NCBI GenBank assembly: GCA_022826725.1
Contig: JAJDUF010000010.1
Span: forward strand, 1 to 64,000
Direction: 5' to 3'
From: Chloroflexota bacterium
GTDB taxonomy: Bacteria > Chloroflexota > UBA11872 > UBA12225 > JAJDUF01
Length of the DNA stretch: 64,000 nucleotides
Shown here: positions 46,743-55,801 of the stretch, one piece after another
How the letters are laid out: every line of letters starts with the position of its first letter
Numbering within the stretch: position 1 is the first letter of the stretch
The notes under the pieces: model-generated
What the model saw: only the letters and a program-made list of their open reading frames with translations
The model's database searches: none
What the model was told of the DNA's origin: nothing
Translations under genes and position numbers: made by a program

Positions 46743-46816
46743 GCCGACAGGGAGGCACGCCCCGGACAGCAGTAGGTAGACAGCCCGGTCGAAGTACACA
46801 AGGAGGGAGCGAGGCG

Positions 46817-47797
46817 ATGGCAGCGATGATGTGGCGAGCGGCGAAGGGGGAAGGCTTCGGCAACGTCTTCCTCGAGCGGGTGCCGATTCCCGAACCGGGC
46901 GACCAGGAAGTGCTGACGCGCACGCGAGTCAGCCTGATCAGCCGCGGCTCGGAGCTATGGCGGCGGTACGTGATGGAGCACCCGGTCAGCCCCAACGCGA
47001 TGGGGTACTCCACGACCGGGACTATCGAGAGGGTGGGTGAGGGCGTGACGCACTTTGCACCCGGCGACAACGTCGTGGTGAGCGCGCCACACGCCGAATA
47101 CTCGCTGCGCCCGGTCCCTGAGGACGACCCGCATCCGCAGGTGCATCATCTGCACCCGGACATCTCGTTGGAGGAGGGGCCGTTTCATCCGCTCTCGACG
47201 AGTAGCGCCGGCTGGGCACAGGCACTCGAAATCACGGCAGAAGATCGGGTGGCCGTGCTGGGGCAGGGACTGGTGGGCAACCTGGTCATGCAGTTCGCCA
47301 GGCGCTACAACCCGGCGCAGCTGATCGCCGTGGACGCGCTTGAGCTGCGCTGCCGGCTCGCCAAAGAGGTGGGAGCGCCGGAGGTTGTGAATGCGAGCGA
47401 GGAGGACCCGGTCGAGGCGGTGCTGAGGCTGACGGGCGGCGAGGGCGCCAGTATCGTGGTGGACTGCGTGGGCGGGACCGCCGGCATCAAGTCGTTCGAG
47501 CAGGCGCAGAAGATGGTCGGCCGCGGCGGTCTCATTCAGGTCAACGGCAAGTACCAGAACGCGCCGCTGCCGCTCGACGTGGACAGCTACCAGGGCAAGC
47601 GCGTGATCGTCAGTTACCCGCCGAGCACGGACCGCGCGGAGATCGGGGGGATTGCGATGGCGGCCTTGGCGAACGGCGAGGTGCGCGTGCAACCGCTCAT
47701 CACGCACCGATTCGATGGCCAGCAACTGAAGGAAGGGTACGACTTCCTCTACGAGCATCCCGATCAGGCGATGGGGGTGTTGTTCCTGTGGGAGTAG
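46817..47797 (+). CDS. MDR-family zinc-type dehydrogenase (copy 3)
   Basis: The start at 46817 is 326 residues from the stop; AGGAGGGAGC lies somewhat far upstream. The layout matches copies 1 and 2: VPIPEPGDQEVLTRTRVSLISRGSELWRRYV, MGYSTTGTIERVGEGV, VAVLGQGLVGNLVMQFARRYNPAQLIAVDALEL, ASIVVDCVGGTAG, and HPDQAMGVLFLWE at the end. It is more diverged than copies 1 and 2 are from each other, so it is probably the older paralogue. Confidence 0.85.
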   Translation: MAAMMWRAAKGEGFGNVFLERVPIPEPGDQEVLTRTRVSLISRGSELWRRYVMEHPVSPNAMGYSTTGTIERVGEGVTHFAPGDNVVVSAPHAEYSLRPVPEDDPHPQVHHLHPDISLEEGPFHPLSTSSAGWAQALEITAEDRVAVLGQGLVGNLVMQFARRYNPAQLIAVDALELRCRLAKEVGAPEVVNASEEDPVEAVLRLTGGEGASIVVDCVGGTAGIKSFEQAQKMVGRGGLIQVNGKYQNAPLPLDVDSYQGKRVIVSYPPSTDRAEIGGIAMAALANGEVRVQPLITHRFDGQQLKEGYDFLYEHPDQAMGVLFLWE

Positions 47798-47808
47798 GGG
47801 GTACGGCG

Positions 47809-48030
47809 CCTCACCCCCCGGTCCCCTCTCCATCGCCGAGCGATAGAGAGGGGGAGTACGGCGGAGGCAGGTCGGGAATACCGGCCCCCCTATGGTCACG
47901 GCGGGGGGGCGGGGTAGCCCCGCTGTGGTCACGCCGCGGCGGCGGGGGGACGTGGATTGCGGCGTAGGCCGCAATGACGGGGGGACGGGCGCGATGAATC
48001 GCGCCCCTACATGAAAAACCTACCCCTGAC
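47809..48030. repeat. Composite of four palindromic intergenic repeats
   Basis: Contains a CCTCACCCCCCGG...GAGAGGGGGAG hairpin, two CCCC(T/G)-type palindromes around 47880-47952, a GATTGCGGCGTAGGCCGCAATGA hairpin and a GGGCGCGATGAATCGCGCCC hairpin followed by CTACATGAAAAACCTACCCCTG. It fills almost the whole gap between two genes. Confidence 0.75.
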
Positions 48031-48075
48031 AACCGCATGCCAGGGGACGGGCAACTAGCGGAGAGGTGAGGAACG

Positions 48076-49149
48076 ATGGCAGGGAAGAGCGCGAGGCACC
48101 GGGTAGCGATCATCGGCTGTGGCCGCCTCGGACAGAAATACGCCCAAGCCTACTCGACGTACCCGGATACCGAGATCGTCGCTATCGCCGAGTACAACGA
48201 CGAGCGGCGGCAGGCGGTTGGCGAGCGGTTCGGCATCACGGCGCTGTATCCCGACGTCCAGGCGCTGCTGGGGGACGTGGTGCCGGACATTGCGGCGGTG
48301 GTCACGCCGACCAAGTTCTACAAAGAGGCGGTCATTGCCTGCGCGGAGGCCGGCGTGAAGGGCATCTCCACGGACAAGCCCATCGCCGGAAAACTCAGCG
48401 ATGCGGATACGATGGTGGAGGTGTGCCGGGAGCGCGGGATCGTCTACGCCGGGGGCAACCTGCAACGGGCGATGTCCGAGGTGCAGGAGGTGGCGCGGCG
48501 TATTCACGCCGGCCAGTATGGGCCGATCATCGGAGCCAGCGTCCACCGCTGGGGGAGTGGCGAGATCTCGGGCGGTGGCTGCCAGCACGTCGCGGTGCTG
48601 ACCCTGCTGGCGGGCGCGGAAGTGGCTGAGGTGATTGCGTGGGGCACGCCAGCGGAGGCACTCGCCAGCGATACGGACGAGGGACTGATTATCAATGGCC
48701 GGTTCCACTTGTCCAACGGCATTGACTGCGCGGTGTTCGGTATGGGAACGCCGTACCGGGGCGTGGACGTGTGGAGCGAGGACACGCTGATCCGCTGGGA
48801 CTGGGGACCGCCGGAGATTTACCAGGGCTACGACGCGCACGGCGCGCGCCAGCGGATCGAGGCGCACTACGCGCCGTATCGCTGGAGCGAGTTCGGCTAC
48901 CTCACTACTTCTATCCGGTCGTTTCTGGCGGCGGTGGAGACGGGCAGCGAGCTGGTCATCTCGGGCCACGACCTGCGGCAAGCGTTGGAGGTGGCTATCG
49001 CTGCGAAAGTCTCGGCGCAGCGGGGGAGCGTCCCGATCAAGCTGCCGTTGGAAGATCGCTCGTTGAGTCTCTATCCGCGTCGGTATCGCTGGCTGGGCGG
49101 CGATGAGGACGGCCTGCCGCAGTCGGTGGAGGAGGCAGCGGGCCGCTGA
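48076..49149 (+). CDS. Gfo/Idh/MocA-family oxidoreductase (copy 4)
   Basis: The protein has 357 residues and starts after GAGAGGTGAGGAACG. HRVAIIGCGRLGQKYAQAY is the nucleotide-binding loop and GISTDKPIAGKLSDADTMV carries the D-K-P variant of the catalytic motif. SGGGCQHVAVLTLLAGAEVAEV forms part of the substrate domain. It is more distant from the other three copies. A TTG-started phosphoesterase gene follows 37 bases later. Confidence 0.87.
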   Translation: MAGKSARHRVAIIGCGRLGQKYAQAYSTYPDTEIVAIAEYNDERRQAVGERFGITALYPDVQALLGDVVPDIAAVVTPTKFYKEAVIACAEAGVKGISTDKPIAGKLSDADTMVEVCRERGIVYAGGNLQRAMSEVQEVARRIHAGQYGPIIGASVHRWGSGEISGGGCQHVAVLTLLAGAEVAEVIAWGTPAEALASDTDEGLIINGRFHLSNGIDCAVFGMGTPYRGVDVWSEDTLIRWDWGPPEIYQGYDAHGARQRIEAHYAPYRWSEFGYLTTSIRSFLAAVETGSELVISGHDLRQALEVAIAAKVSAQRGSVPIKLPLEDRSLSLYPRRYRWLGGDEDGLPQSVEEAAGR

Positions 49150-49186
49150 GCCGTGCCGCGTACCACTGCCCTAGAGGGAGCAGCCT

Positions 49187-50275
49187 TTGAGTTCTGCGGA
49201 ACACGACTCGTATGTCCGGTTCGTGGGGGTCGGAGACGTCAATCTCCAGCATCGTGCCGATCCTGCCGAGGCCTTCAGTCGTATCGCCGCCGAGCTAGCT
49301 GGCGCCGACGTTCTGTACGGCAACCTGGAGGGGCCGTTGGCGGGAACCGACGACGCGCGTCCAATCCCCCATAAGCGTGGTTGGGTGCATTCGGACCCCC
49401 GGATGGTGGCAGGGCTAGAGGCGGCGGGCTTCGCGTTCATGTCCTGCGCCAACAACGTGACCTATCCGCCCAGCGCGGCCCTGCGGTCGTTGGCGGTGCT
49501 GGACGCTCACGGTATCCCGCACGCCGGCGCGGGGCGCACCCGGGCCGAAGCGCGCCAGCCGGCCATTGTCGAGCGGTGCGACTTACGTTTTGGGCTGCTC
49601 TCCTATACGTCGGTGTTCTGGCCGCATGGGCACGCCGCCGGCCCCGATTCGCCGGGGGTAGCGACGGTCGGAGCGACCACGTCCTACGAGCCGGGACCGC
49701 GCGTGCTGGAGATGCCCGGCGCGGCGCCCATCGTGCGCACAGCCCCCGACCCGGACGATTTAGCAGCCCTGATCGAGGACATCGAGGAGTTGCGGCCGGT
49801 AGTGGACTTGCTGGTCGTCGCTATGCACTGGGGTATCTCCGGGAGCAGCGCATTGGCCGACTACCAGCGCACAGTCGGCCACGCTGCGGTGGATGCCGGA
49901 GCGGACTTCGTGCTCGGTGCCCATCCCCACGTGCCGCAAGGGATCGAGGCCCGTGACCGTCCGGACCGTCCGACGCCGGGCGTCATCTGCTACAGCTTGG
50001 GGAACTTCACGTTCGACTGGCCGGCAATGGGCGGACGCGCCGACGGCCTGCTGGTACGGTGCCTACTCGACCGAGAGCAGCGGGCACCGGTCCACGTCAG
50101 CTACGTGCCGGTCGGACGGAACGACGCCGGGCAACCGGGGCTGTTATCTCTGGAGACACCGCCCGGCCAAGACGTGGCGCAGGCGGTGACGGCACTCTCC
50201 GAGCCGCTCGGCACCTCATTCCGCTTCGACCCGGCGGCGAACGACATGGTGATCTGGTCTGCACTGCAACAGTGA
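49187..50275 (+). CDS. CapA/PgsA-type metallophosphoesterase
   Basis: TTG start at 49187, seven bases after GGGAG; 362 residues. The CapA-fold motifs are VGVGDVNLQHRAD (first metal site), DVLYGNLEGPLAG (N-L-E), FMSCANNVTYPPS (N-N region replacing the usual N-N-H), LLVVAMHWGISG (H-W-G), and VLGAHPHVPQGIE (A-H-P-H). CapA proteins were linked to poly-gamma-glutamate capsules but most soluble homologues are orphan phosphoesterases. With no capsule genes nearby, a catabolic role is more likely. Confidence 0.85.
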   Translation: MSSAEHDSYVRFVGVGDVNLQHRADPAEAFSRIAAELAGADVLYGNLEGPLAGTDDARPIPHKRGWVHSDPRMVAGLEAAGFAFMSCANNVTYPPSAALRSLAVLDAHGIPHAGAGRTRAEARQPAIVERCDLRFGLLSYTSVFWPHGHAAGPDSPGVATVGATTSYEPGPRVLEMPGAAPIVRTAPDPDDLAALIEDIEELRPVVDLLVVAMHWGISGSSALADYQRTVGHAAVDAGADFVLGAHPHVPQGIEARDRPDRPTPGVICYSLGNFTFDWPAMGGRADGLLVRCLLDREQRAPVHVSYVPVGRNDAGQPGLLSLETPPGQDVAQAVTALSEPLGTSFRFDPAANDMVIWSALQQ

Positions 50276-50368
50276 TAGGATAGGTGCCGAAACGCCAATG
50301 ACCCTCGCCGCAGCCATAAATCCGACCAGGCGTGCCCTCACCCCTGGTCAAGCCAGGGATAAGCACTG

Positions 50369-52471
50369 ATGGTCCTACGGGTAGGGATAGATACGGGCGG
50401 CACGTTCACCGACCTGATCGGGGTGGTGCAGAACGAGCAGTTGGAAGGCTCCGGCCGGCTGATCGTCACCAAGCGGCCCTCGACACCGCGCCACCCGGAG
50501 GCGGGGGTGTTCGAGACGCTGGCCGCCTCCGGCCTCAGCCCTGGCGACATCGACTCCTTGATCCTGGGGAGCACGATGGCGATCAACATGCTCCACACGC
50601 GGAGCGGCGCCAGAGTGCTCTATCTGACCACGCAGGGTTTCGAGGACGTGCTCTTCATCCAGCGGATCAATCGCCGGTTCCACTACGACCTGGATTGGGT
50701 GAAGCCGGCGCCGTTTGCCGAGCGGCGGGACTGTCTGGGCGTGCGGGAGCGGATCAGCAAGGACGGTGACGTACACATCCCGCTGGACGAGCAGGAACTG
50801 GCCCGGCTGTGCGCGGTCGTGGCGGAGCGCCTCGCCGAGGATGGCGGCGGCGACCGGCCGGTGGCTATCGCCGTCAATCTGCTGTTCTCCTATGTCAACC
50901 CGCAGCACGAGCGGGAGCTGGCAGCGTGCTTGCAGCGCGAATTCCCGGACGTACCCGTGTCGCTGTCGCACGCCGTCGCGCCGATCTGGCGGGAGTACGA
51001 GCGCGGCAGTACGACGGTCGCCGATGCGTACATCAAGCCGCACGTGGCGGCCTTTGCCGGCAACCTGGAGCGGGGGCTGCGGGAGCGGGGGTTGGCAGCG
51101 CCCTGGGCCTTGATGAAGTCGAACGGCGGCACGATGCTGCCGGCGGCCGCGCCGCAACAGGCGGTGCAACTGCTGCTCTCCGGGTTGGCCGGGGGGATCA
51201 TCGCCGGGCGCTATTTCGGGGAACTGGCCGGGACGGCGGGCCGAAACGGCACGGATGGCGGGTCAAAGGTCATCACCTTCGACATGGGGGGCACGAGCAC
51301 CGACGTGGGGCTGGTGATTGACGGCGAGTACGGCTACACGACGGAGTATCAGGTCGAATGGGGCATTCCGGTGGCGGCGCCCTTCATTGACATCACGACG
51401 ATTGGCGCCGGTGGTGGCTCGCTCGCCTGGGTGGATAAGGGCGGCTTTCTCAAGGTCGGCCCGCAGAGCGCCGGCGCCGATCCGGGGCCGGCGTGCTACG
51501 ACGCCGGAGGTGACGAGGCGACCGTGACCGACGCGAACCTGGTGTTGGGACGGCTCAATCCCGACTACTTCCTGGCCGGGACGATGGCGCTGAACCGGGA
51601 CCGGGCCAGCGAGTCCGTTGCCGACATGGGCCGGCGGGTGAACCTGGAAACAGACGATGCTGCGCTGGCGATTGTGCAGCTAGCGAACGAGAGCATGGCG
51701 AACGCGCTGCGGCTGCTGACGGTCGAGCGGGGGATTGACCCGCGCGAGTTCGATCTGGTGGCCTTTGGGGGCGCCGGGCCGCTCCATGCCGTGGCGTTGG
51801 CCGAGGCGGTGGGGATACGCCGGGTGATCGTGCCGCCGCACGCCGGCCTGACCTCGGCCCTGGGTACGCTGCTCGCCGACCTGCGGGTAGACCGGTCGTG
51901 GACGCACGCCTATCGCTCGAACGACCTGGACGTCGCGCGGATCAACGCGCGTTTTGACGAGTTGACGGATGCGGCCTGGCGGGACCTGCGGGCAGAGGGT
52001 TTTGCCGGCACGCCAACGATTGCTCGCTCGATCAGCATGCGATACCTGGGGCAGAACTACGAGCAGGACGTGCCGGTGCCGCCCGGCCCCATTGGGGATG
52101 AGAGCATTGCCGCCGTGATGCAGAGGTTTCACCAGCAGCACGAGGCCTTCTACGGCTACAGCATCGCCGGCGAGATCATGGAGCTGATCCACTTCAACGT
52201 GAGCGTGATCGGCGCAACGCCCAGCGTGACGCTGCCGCGCTGGCCGGCCCAAGCGGACGACGGCGGGGCGGCCAGCCCGCGGTCGCACCGGGAGGTACAC
52301 TTCGCCGAGTCCGGCCGGGTGCGCTGCCCGATCTACCGGCGCACGGACCTGGCGGCCGGCGCGGGGCTGGCGGGGCCGGCGATCATCGAGGACGCGGATT
52401 CGACGACGCTGCTGCCAACCGGACGGCAGTTGAGCGTGACGGAGCACGGATTGCTGTTGATCGAGGTGTAA
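50369..52471 (+). CDS. hyuA: Hydantoinase/oxoprolinase subunit A (HyuA)
   Basis: The protein has 700 residues, normal for the family. The N-terminal ATP-binding half begins RVGIDTGGTFTDLIGV, with ITFDMGGTSTDVGLVIDGE and GAGGGSLAWVDKGGFLKVGPQSAGADPGPACYD, all typical of HyuA/ATP-dependent 5-oxoprolinase. VAFGGAGPLHAVALAEAVG and MRYLGQNYEQDVPVP belong to the C-terminal domain. It uses ATP to open a lactam or hydantoin ring together with HyuB, which follows after 150 bases. The substrate is not predictable. Confidence 0.93.
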   Translation: MVLRVGIDTGGTFTDLIGVVQNEQLEGSGRLIVTKRPSTPRHPEAGVFETLAASGLSPGDIDSLILGSTMAINMLHTRSGARVLYLTTQGFEDVLFIQRINRRFHYDLDWVKPAPFAERRDCLGVRERISKDGDVHIPLDEQELARLCAVVAERLAEDGGGDRPVAIAVNLLFSYVNPQHERELAACLQREFPDVPVSLSHAVAPIWREYERGSTTVADAYIKPHVAAFAGNLERGLRERGLAAPWALMKSNGGTMLPAAAPQQAVQLLLSGLAGGIIAGRYFGELAGTAGRNGTDGGSKVITFDMGGTSTDVGLVIDGEYGYTTEYQVEWGIPVAAPFIDITTIGAGGGSLAWVDKGGFLKVGPQSAGADPGPACYDAGGDEATVTDANLVLGRLNPDYFLAGTMALNRDRASESVADMGRRVNLETDDAALAIVQLANESMANALRLLTVERGIDPREFDLVAFGGAGPLHAVALAEAVGIRRVIVPPHAGLTSALGTLLADLRVDRSWTHAYRSNDLDVARINARFDELTDAAWRDLRAEGFAGTPTIARSISMRYLGQNYEQDVPVPPGPIGDESIAAVMQRFHQQHEAFYGYSIAGEIMELIHFNVSVIGATPSVTLPRWPAQADDGGAASPRSHREVHFAESGRVRCPIYRRTDLAAGAGLAGPAIIEDADSTTLLPTGRQLSVTEHGLLLIEV

Positions 52472-52486
52472 GGCCGGGGGGTGAGG

Positions 52487-52605
52487 CATGGCCCCCACCC
52501 TCGCCCTCCCCCGTTGCGACAGGGGAGGGAACACCCCCGCCCCCGCAGCGGCCCACGCCGCCGTCCCCCTGCCGCAGCGGGCGGACCATAGGGGGGCCGG
52601 AATGA
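52487..52605. repeat. Palindromic intergenic repeats, inverted orientation
   Basis: A CCCCCACCCTCGCCCTCCCCC/GACAGGGGAGGG hairpin is followed by the CCCC-type palindrome in reverse orientation (GCGGGCGGACCATAGGGGGGCCGGAATGAC). Confidence 0.6.
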
Positions 52606-52623
52606 CACTGAGGGAGATGGTGA

Positions 52624-54426
52624 GTGGTGATGGCAGGGACGCAGAGCGTGGATGGGGCGGCAGGTGTGGCGGCGTCGCAGGTCACGCAGAGCGTGATCCA
52701 CAATCGGCTGGTGATGATCTGTCGGGAGATGGGCATTGCCATGATGAAGACCTCGTACTCGACCATCTTCAACGAGGGCCTCGACTTCTCCTGCGTCATC
52801 TTCAATCGCGACGGGGAGATGATCGCGCAGGCGGAGTTTTGCCCGGCGCAGCTGGGGGCGATCCTCTTCACGGTGCGGTGGGCGATTGACGAGTATGGCT
52901 TGGAGAACTTCGAGCCGGACGACGTGCTGATCCACAACGACCCCTACCGGGGCGGCTGTCACATGCCGGAGCACACGATCATCAAGCCGGTGTATTACGA
53001 CGACGAACTGTTCGGGTTTGTCGCTAACATCGGGCACGTGGCGGAAATCGGGGGGATGGCGCCCGGCTCCTTCGCGGCGACGGCTACGGAGGTCTACCAG
53101 GAGGGGCTACGGCTGCCGCTGGTCAAGATCATGCGCCGGGGCGAATACGTGCAGGACATCTGGAAGATCATCCTGGCCAACCACCGGACGCCGCGGCACA
53201 CGTGGGGCGACTTCCACGCGATGATCGGGTCGCTGCACATCGCGGAGCGCCGGCTGCACGAACTGCTGGATCAGTACGGGGTGGCGGTCATCAACGAGGC
53301 TTGCACGGCGCTGATGGACCATGCCGAGCGGTGGATGCGGGAAGAGCTACGGCAGATTCCAAACGGCGAGTACTCCTTCGAGGACTGCGTGGAGGACGAC
53401 GGCGCGACGAGCGACCCATCGTGGATTCGGGTGACGATGGTGGTCCGTGACGACGAGATCATCGCGGACTTCAGCGAGTCCGATCCGCAGGCGAAAGGGA
53501 TCGTGAACGCGACCTACGGGGTGACGGCTTCGGCGACGTATAACGCGCTCTTCCACGTGACCGACAACGAGATTCCGCACAACTCCGGTTGCTACCGGCC
53601 AATCAAGATCATCGCGCCGCCGGGGACGGTGATGAACGTGCAGCATCCGGCACCCTCGGTCGGGGGGAACACGGAAACGCATCCGCGGATCGTGGACATC
53701 ATCCTGGGCGCGTTGAGCAAGGTGATCCCGGAGCGGGTGGCGGCTGCCGAGGGCGGGACCTCGTGCAACTTCCTGTTCGGAGGACAGCACCCGGAGACGG
53801 ATCAATACTATGTCGTGTACAGCTTCGAGGGTGGGGGATGGGGCGCGAGGCACTACAAGGACGGGAACAACGTCGTCGTGGTGCCGAACGGGAACTGCCG
53901 GAATACGCCGGTGGAAGTGTTCGAGACGCGCTATCCCTGGCTGACGCACGCCTATGCGCTGGTGCCGGATTCGGCCGGTCCGGGAGAGTTTCGGGGCGGG
54001 CTGGGGGCGCGGCGGCTGCTGGAGGTGGTCGCGCCAGCGGAGATCACGGTCAGTGCGGTGTTCGAGCGGATGCAGGTTAACCCGTGGGGGCTGCTGGGCG
54101 GGGGCGAGGCGACGACGTCGGCGATCCTGGTGCAGAAGCGGGGGGATGACCGCTTTCGCACCTTCTCGGAGGTGTACGGGACGGTCAGCGCGGCGAAGTT
54201 CGCCAACTGCGTGGTGGGACCGGGGGACCGGATACTGATTCAGTCGCCGGGCGGGGGCGGCTATGGGCCGGCGGCGAGGCGCGATCCGCAACTGGTGCTG
54301 GAGGACGTAGAGCAGGGGTTCATCTCCGAGCGGGCGGCGCGGGAGGTATACCAGGTGGCCGTGGAGCGTGACGGCGGCCGGTACGCGGTGGACGAGGCGG
54401 AGACGGCCGGGCTGCGCGGGGAGTAG
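52624..54426 (+). CDS. hyuB: Hydantoinase/oxoprolinase subunit B (HyuB)
   Basis: GTG at 52624 is seven bases from AGGGAG; GTG 52627 and ATG 52630 are alternatives (about 600 residues). Family blocks: SVIHNRLVMICREMGIAMMKTSYSTIFNEGLDFSCVIFN, DVLIHNDPYRGGCHMPEHTI, ANIGHVAEIGGMAPGSFA, HPAPSVGGNTETHPRIVD, and the C-terminal RILIQSPGGGGYGPAARRDPQLVLEDVEQGFIS. It is the second half of the ATP-dependent lactamase encoded with HyuA. A small zinc-ribbon gene follows nine bases later and may belong to the complex. Confidence 0.93.
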   Translation: MVMAGTQSVDGAAGVAASQVTQSVIHNRLVMICREMGIAMMKTSYSTIFNEGLDFSCVIFNRDGEMIAQAEFCPAQLGAILFTVRWAIDEYGLENFEPDDVLIHNDPYRGGCHMPEHTIIKPVYYDDELFGFVANIGHVAEIGGMAPGSFAATATEVYQEGLRLPLVKIMRRGEYVQDIWKIILANHRTPRHTWGDFHAMIGSLHIAERRLHELLDQYGVAVINEACTALMDHAERWMREELRQIPNGEYSFEDCVEDDGATSDPSWIRVTMVVRDDEIIADFSESDPQAKGIVNATYGVTASATYNALFHVTDNEIPHNSGCYRPIKIIAPPGTVMNVQHPAPSVGGNTETHPRIVDIILGALSKVIPERVAAAEGGTSCNFLFGGQHPETDQYYVVYSFEGGGWGARHYKDGNNVVVVPNGNCRNTPVEVFETRYPWLTHAYALVPDSAGPGEFRGGLGARRLLEVVAPAEITVSAVFERMQVNPWGLLGGGEATTSAILVQKRGDDRFRTFSEVYGTVSAAKFANCVVGPGDRILIQSPGGGGYGPAARRDPQLVLEDVEQGFISERAAREVYQVAVERDGGRYAVDEAETAGLRGE

Positions 54427-54435
54427 GGGGCGGCG

Positions 54436-54645
54436 GTGGGGTACTGGGAAGACCTAGAGCTGGCGTGGTGGGATACGAACGTGGTCAACTGCTCGTTCTG
54501 CGGGCAGATGATTCCGAAGCGGCGTTGGGTATCGGAGGTTGAGGGGGAGGTACGGAGCTTCTGCTCGCTGGACTGCGAGGAGCTTTACGTCAACTACTGG
54601 GTGCCGAAGCATGGGCATGGGGTGCCGGCGCGGAAGGTTGATTAG
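54436..54645 (+). CDS. Small zinc-ribbon protein linked to HyuAB
   Basis: GTG start at 54436, nine bases after the HyuB stop; 69 residues. It has a single treble-clef-like zinc site, NCSFCGQMIPKRRWVSEV ... FCSLDCEELYVNYW, with paired C-x2-C and C-x3-C. The spacing recalls TRASH/MYM-type zinc fingers. It could be an accessory subunit of the hydantoinase, as small zinc proteins are with acetone carboxylases, but this is inference from position. Confidence 0.7.
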   Translation: MGYWEDLELAWWDTNVVNCSFCGQMIPKRRWVSEVEGEVRSFCSLDCEELYVNYWVPKHGHGVPARKVD

Positions 54646-54651
54646 GGCACG

Positions 54652-54773
54652 CCTCACCCCCCGGCCCCCTCTCCATCGCGGAGCGATAGAGAGGGGGTGT
54701 ATGGCTTAGTTGTAGCGTGGGGTAGGGGGCGGGCCTCACCCCCTGGCCCCCTCTCCAACATTTGGAGAGGGGG
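54652..54773. repeat. Two copies of the CCTCACCCCCCGGCCCCCTCTCC hairpin repeat
   Basis: Copy 54652-54700 has a TCGCGGAGCGA loop region; copy 54734-54773 has the short CCAACATTTGG stem. Both end in GAGAGGGGG(T/C)GTGT. Confidence 0.75.
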
Positions 54774-54878
54774 CGTGTGTCTCCCGGCGGCGCGGGGTGC
54801 GGTATACTAGCGGCTAGGTCGCTGCCTCGGTTATGGCCTCTCCCGTCGGGCGAGGACCGCCGGGGTGAGGAGCGCACT

Positions 54879-55280
54879 ATGACCACAGAACCCGTCGTTG
54901 CGGAGCCACTCGCGATCACTAGGACCGACCTGCGAGCGTTTCGGACCGATGTGCAGCAAGACCTCCTTGAATTCAAGACCGGGGTACAGCACGACATCCA
55001 GGAGTCTGAGGGCCGCTTACACCGCGAGCTACAACACTATGCGACCAAGGCCGACCTCAAGGACACCGAGCTACGGCTCGGATCGGAAATCAGTGGCCTG
55101 CGAGCCGACCTCAAGGATACCGAGTTGCGGCTCAAAGCGGAGATCAGCGACGTCGAACTGCGGCTCCAGACTCAAATCAAGGACGGGCAGATGTGGCTGC
55201 TGCTCCGGCTGGGTGGCCTGATTGTCGCCGCGGTCACCATCGCGGTGGCTGTCCTCAAGCTCCTCGAAGGCGTGGGGTGA
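54879..55280 (+). CDS. Coiled-coil membrane-anchored protein (copy 1 of 3)
   Basis: The start at 54879 follows GTGAGGAGCGCACT; 133 residues. After a short N-terminus comes a long Glu/Lys/Leu coiled coil with 18-residue repeats (ADLKDTELRLGSEISGLR), then one C-terminal transmembrane helix (LLLRLGGLIVAAVTIAVAVLKLL). The layout resembles DUF1640/CCDC90-type coiled-coil proteins. It would sit in the inner membrane as a trimer or bundle facing the cytoplasm. Two paralogues follow with different repeat counts. Confidence 0.75.
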   Translation: MTTEPVVAEPLAITRTDLRAFRTDVQQDLLEFKTGVQHDIQESEGRLHRELQHYATKADLKDTELRLGSEISGLRADLKDTELRLKAEISDVELRLQTQIKDGQMWLLLRLGGLIVAAVTIAVAVLKLLEGVG

Positions 55281-55290
55281 GGAGCGCGCT

Positions 55291-55647
55291 ATGACAGCAG
55301 AAACCGTCGTTGCCGAGCAGCCCGCGATCACTAGGACCGACCTGCGAGCACTTCGGACGGATACACAGCACGACATCCAGGAGTCGGAGGACCGCTTACA
55401 GCGCGAGCTGCAACACTATGCGACCAAAGCGGACCTCAAGGACACCGAGTTGCGGCTCGGGGCAGAAATCAGTGGCCTCAGGGCCGACCTGAAAGACACC
55501 GAGCTACGGCTCAAGACCGATCTGCAGGACCTCAGAGCCGACATCAAGGATATGGAGCTACGGCTGCTGCTTCGGCTCGGCGGGTTGATCGTGGCTGTGG
55601 TTACCATCGCGGTTGCGGTCCTGAAGCTCCTCGAAGGCGTAGGGTAA
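55291..55647 (+). CDS. Coiled-coil membrane-anchored protein (copy 2 of 3)
   Basis: The start at 55291 follows GTGAGGAGCGCGCT, ten bases after copy 1 stops; 118 residues. It has the same architecture with a shorter N-terminus, a coiled coil KADLKDTELRLGAEISGLR continued as ADLKDTELRLKTDLQDLRADIKDMELR, and the same C-terminal helix (LLLRLGGLIVAVVTIAVAVLKLL). Nearly identical flanks indicate tandem duplication with copy 1. Confidence 0.75.
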   Translation: MTAETVVAEQPAITRTDLRALRTDTQHDIQESEDRLQRELQHYATKADLKDTELRLGAEISGLRADLKDTELRLKTDLQDLRADIKDMELRLLLRLGGLIVAVVTIAVAVLKLLEGVG

Positions 55648-55652
55648 CCTCG

Positions 55653-55700
55653 CCTCACCCCCCGGCCCCCTCTCCAAATGTTGGAGAGGGGGTGTATGGC
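55653..55700. repeat. CCTCACCCCCCGGCCCCCTCTCC hairpin repeat
   Basis: Contains the stem CTCTCCAAATG/TTGGAGAG and ends TGTATGGCT. It is followed by sequence also seen before copy 1 (GGGGTGCGGTATACT), so the duplicated block includes the repeat. Confidence 0.75.
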
Positions 55701-55801
55701 TCAGTTGTAGCGTGGGGTGCGGTATACTGGCAGTTAGCTCGCTGCCGCGGTGATAGCTTGCTCTCGCTGGGTGAGGGCCGCCGGGGAGTGAGGAGCACAC
55801 G

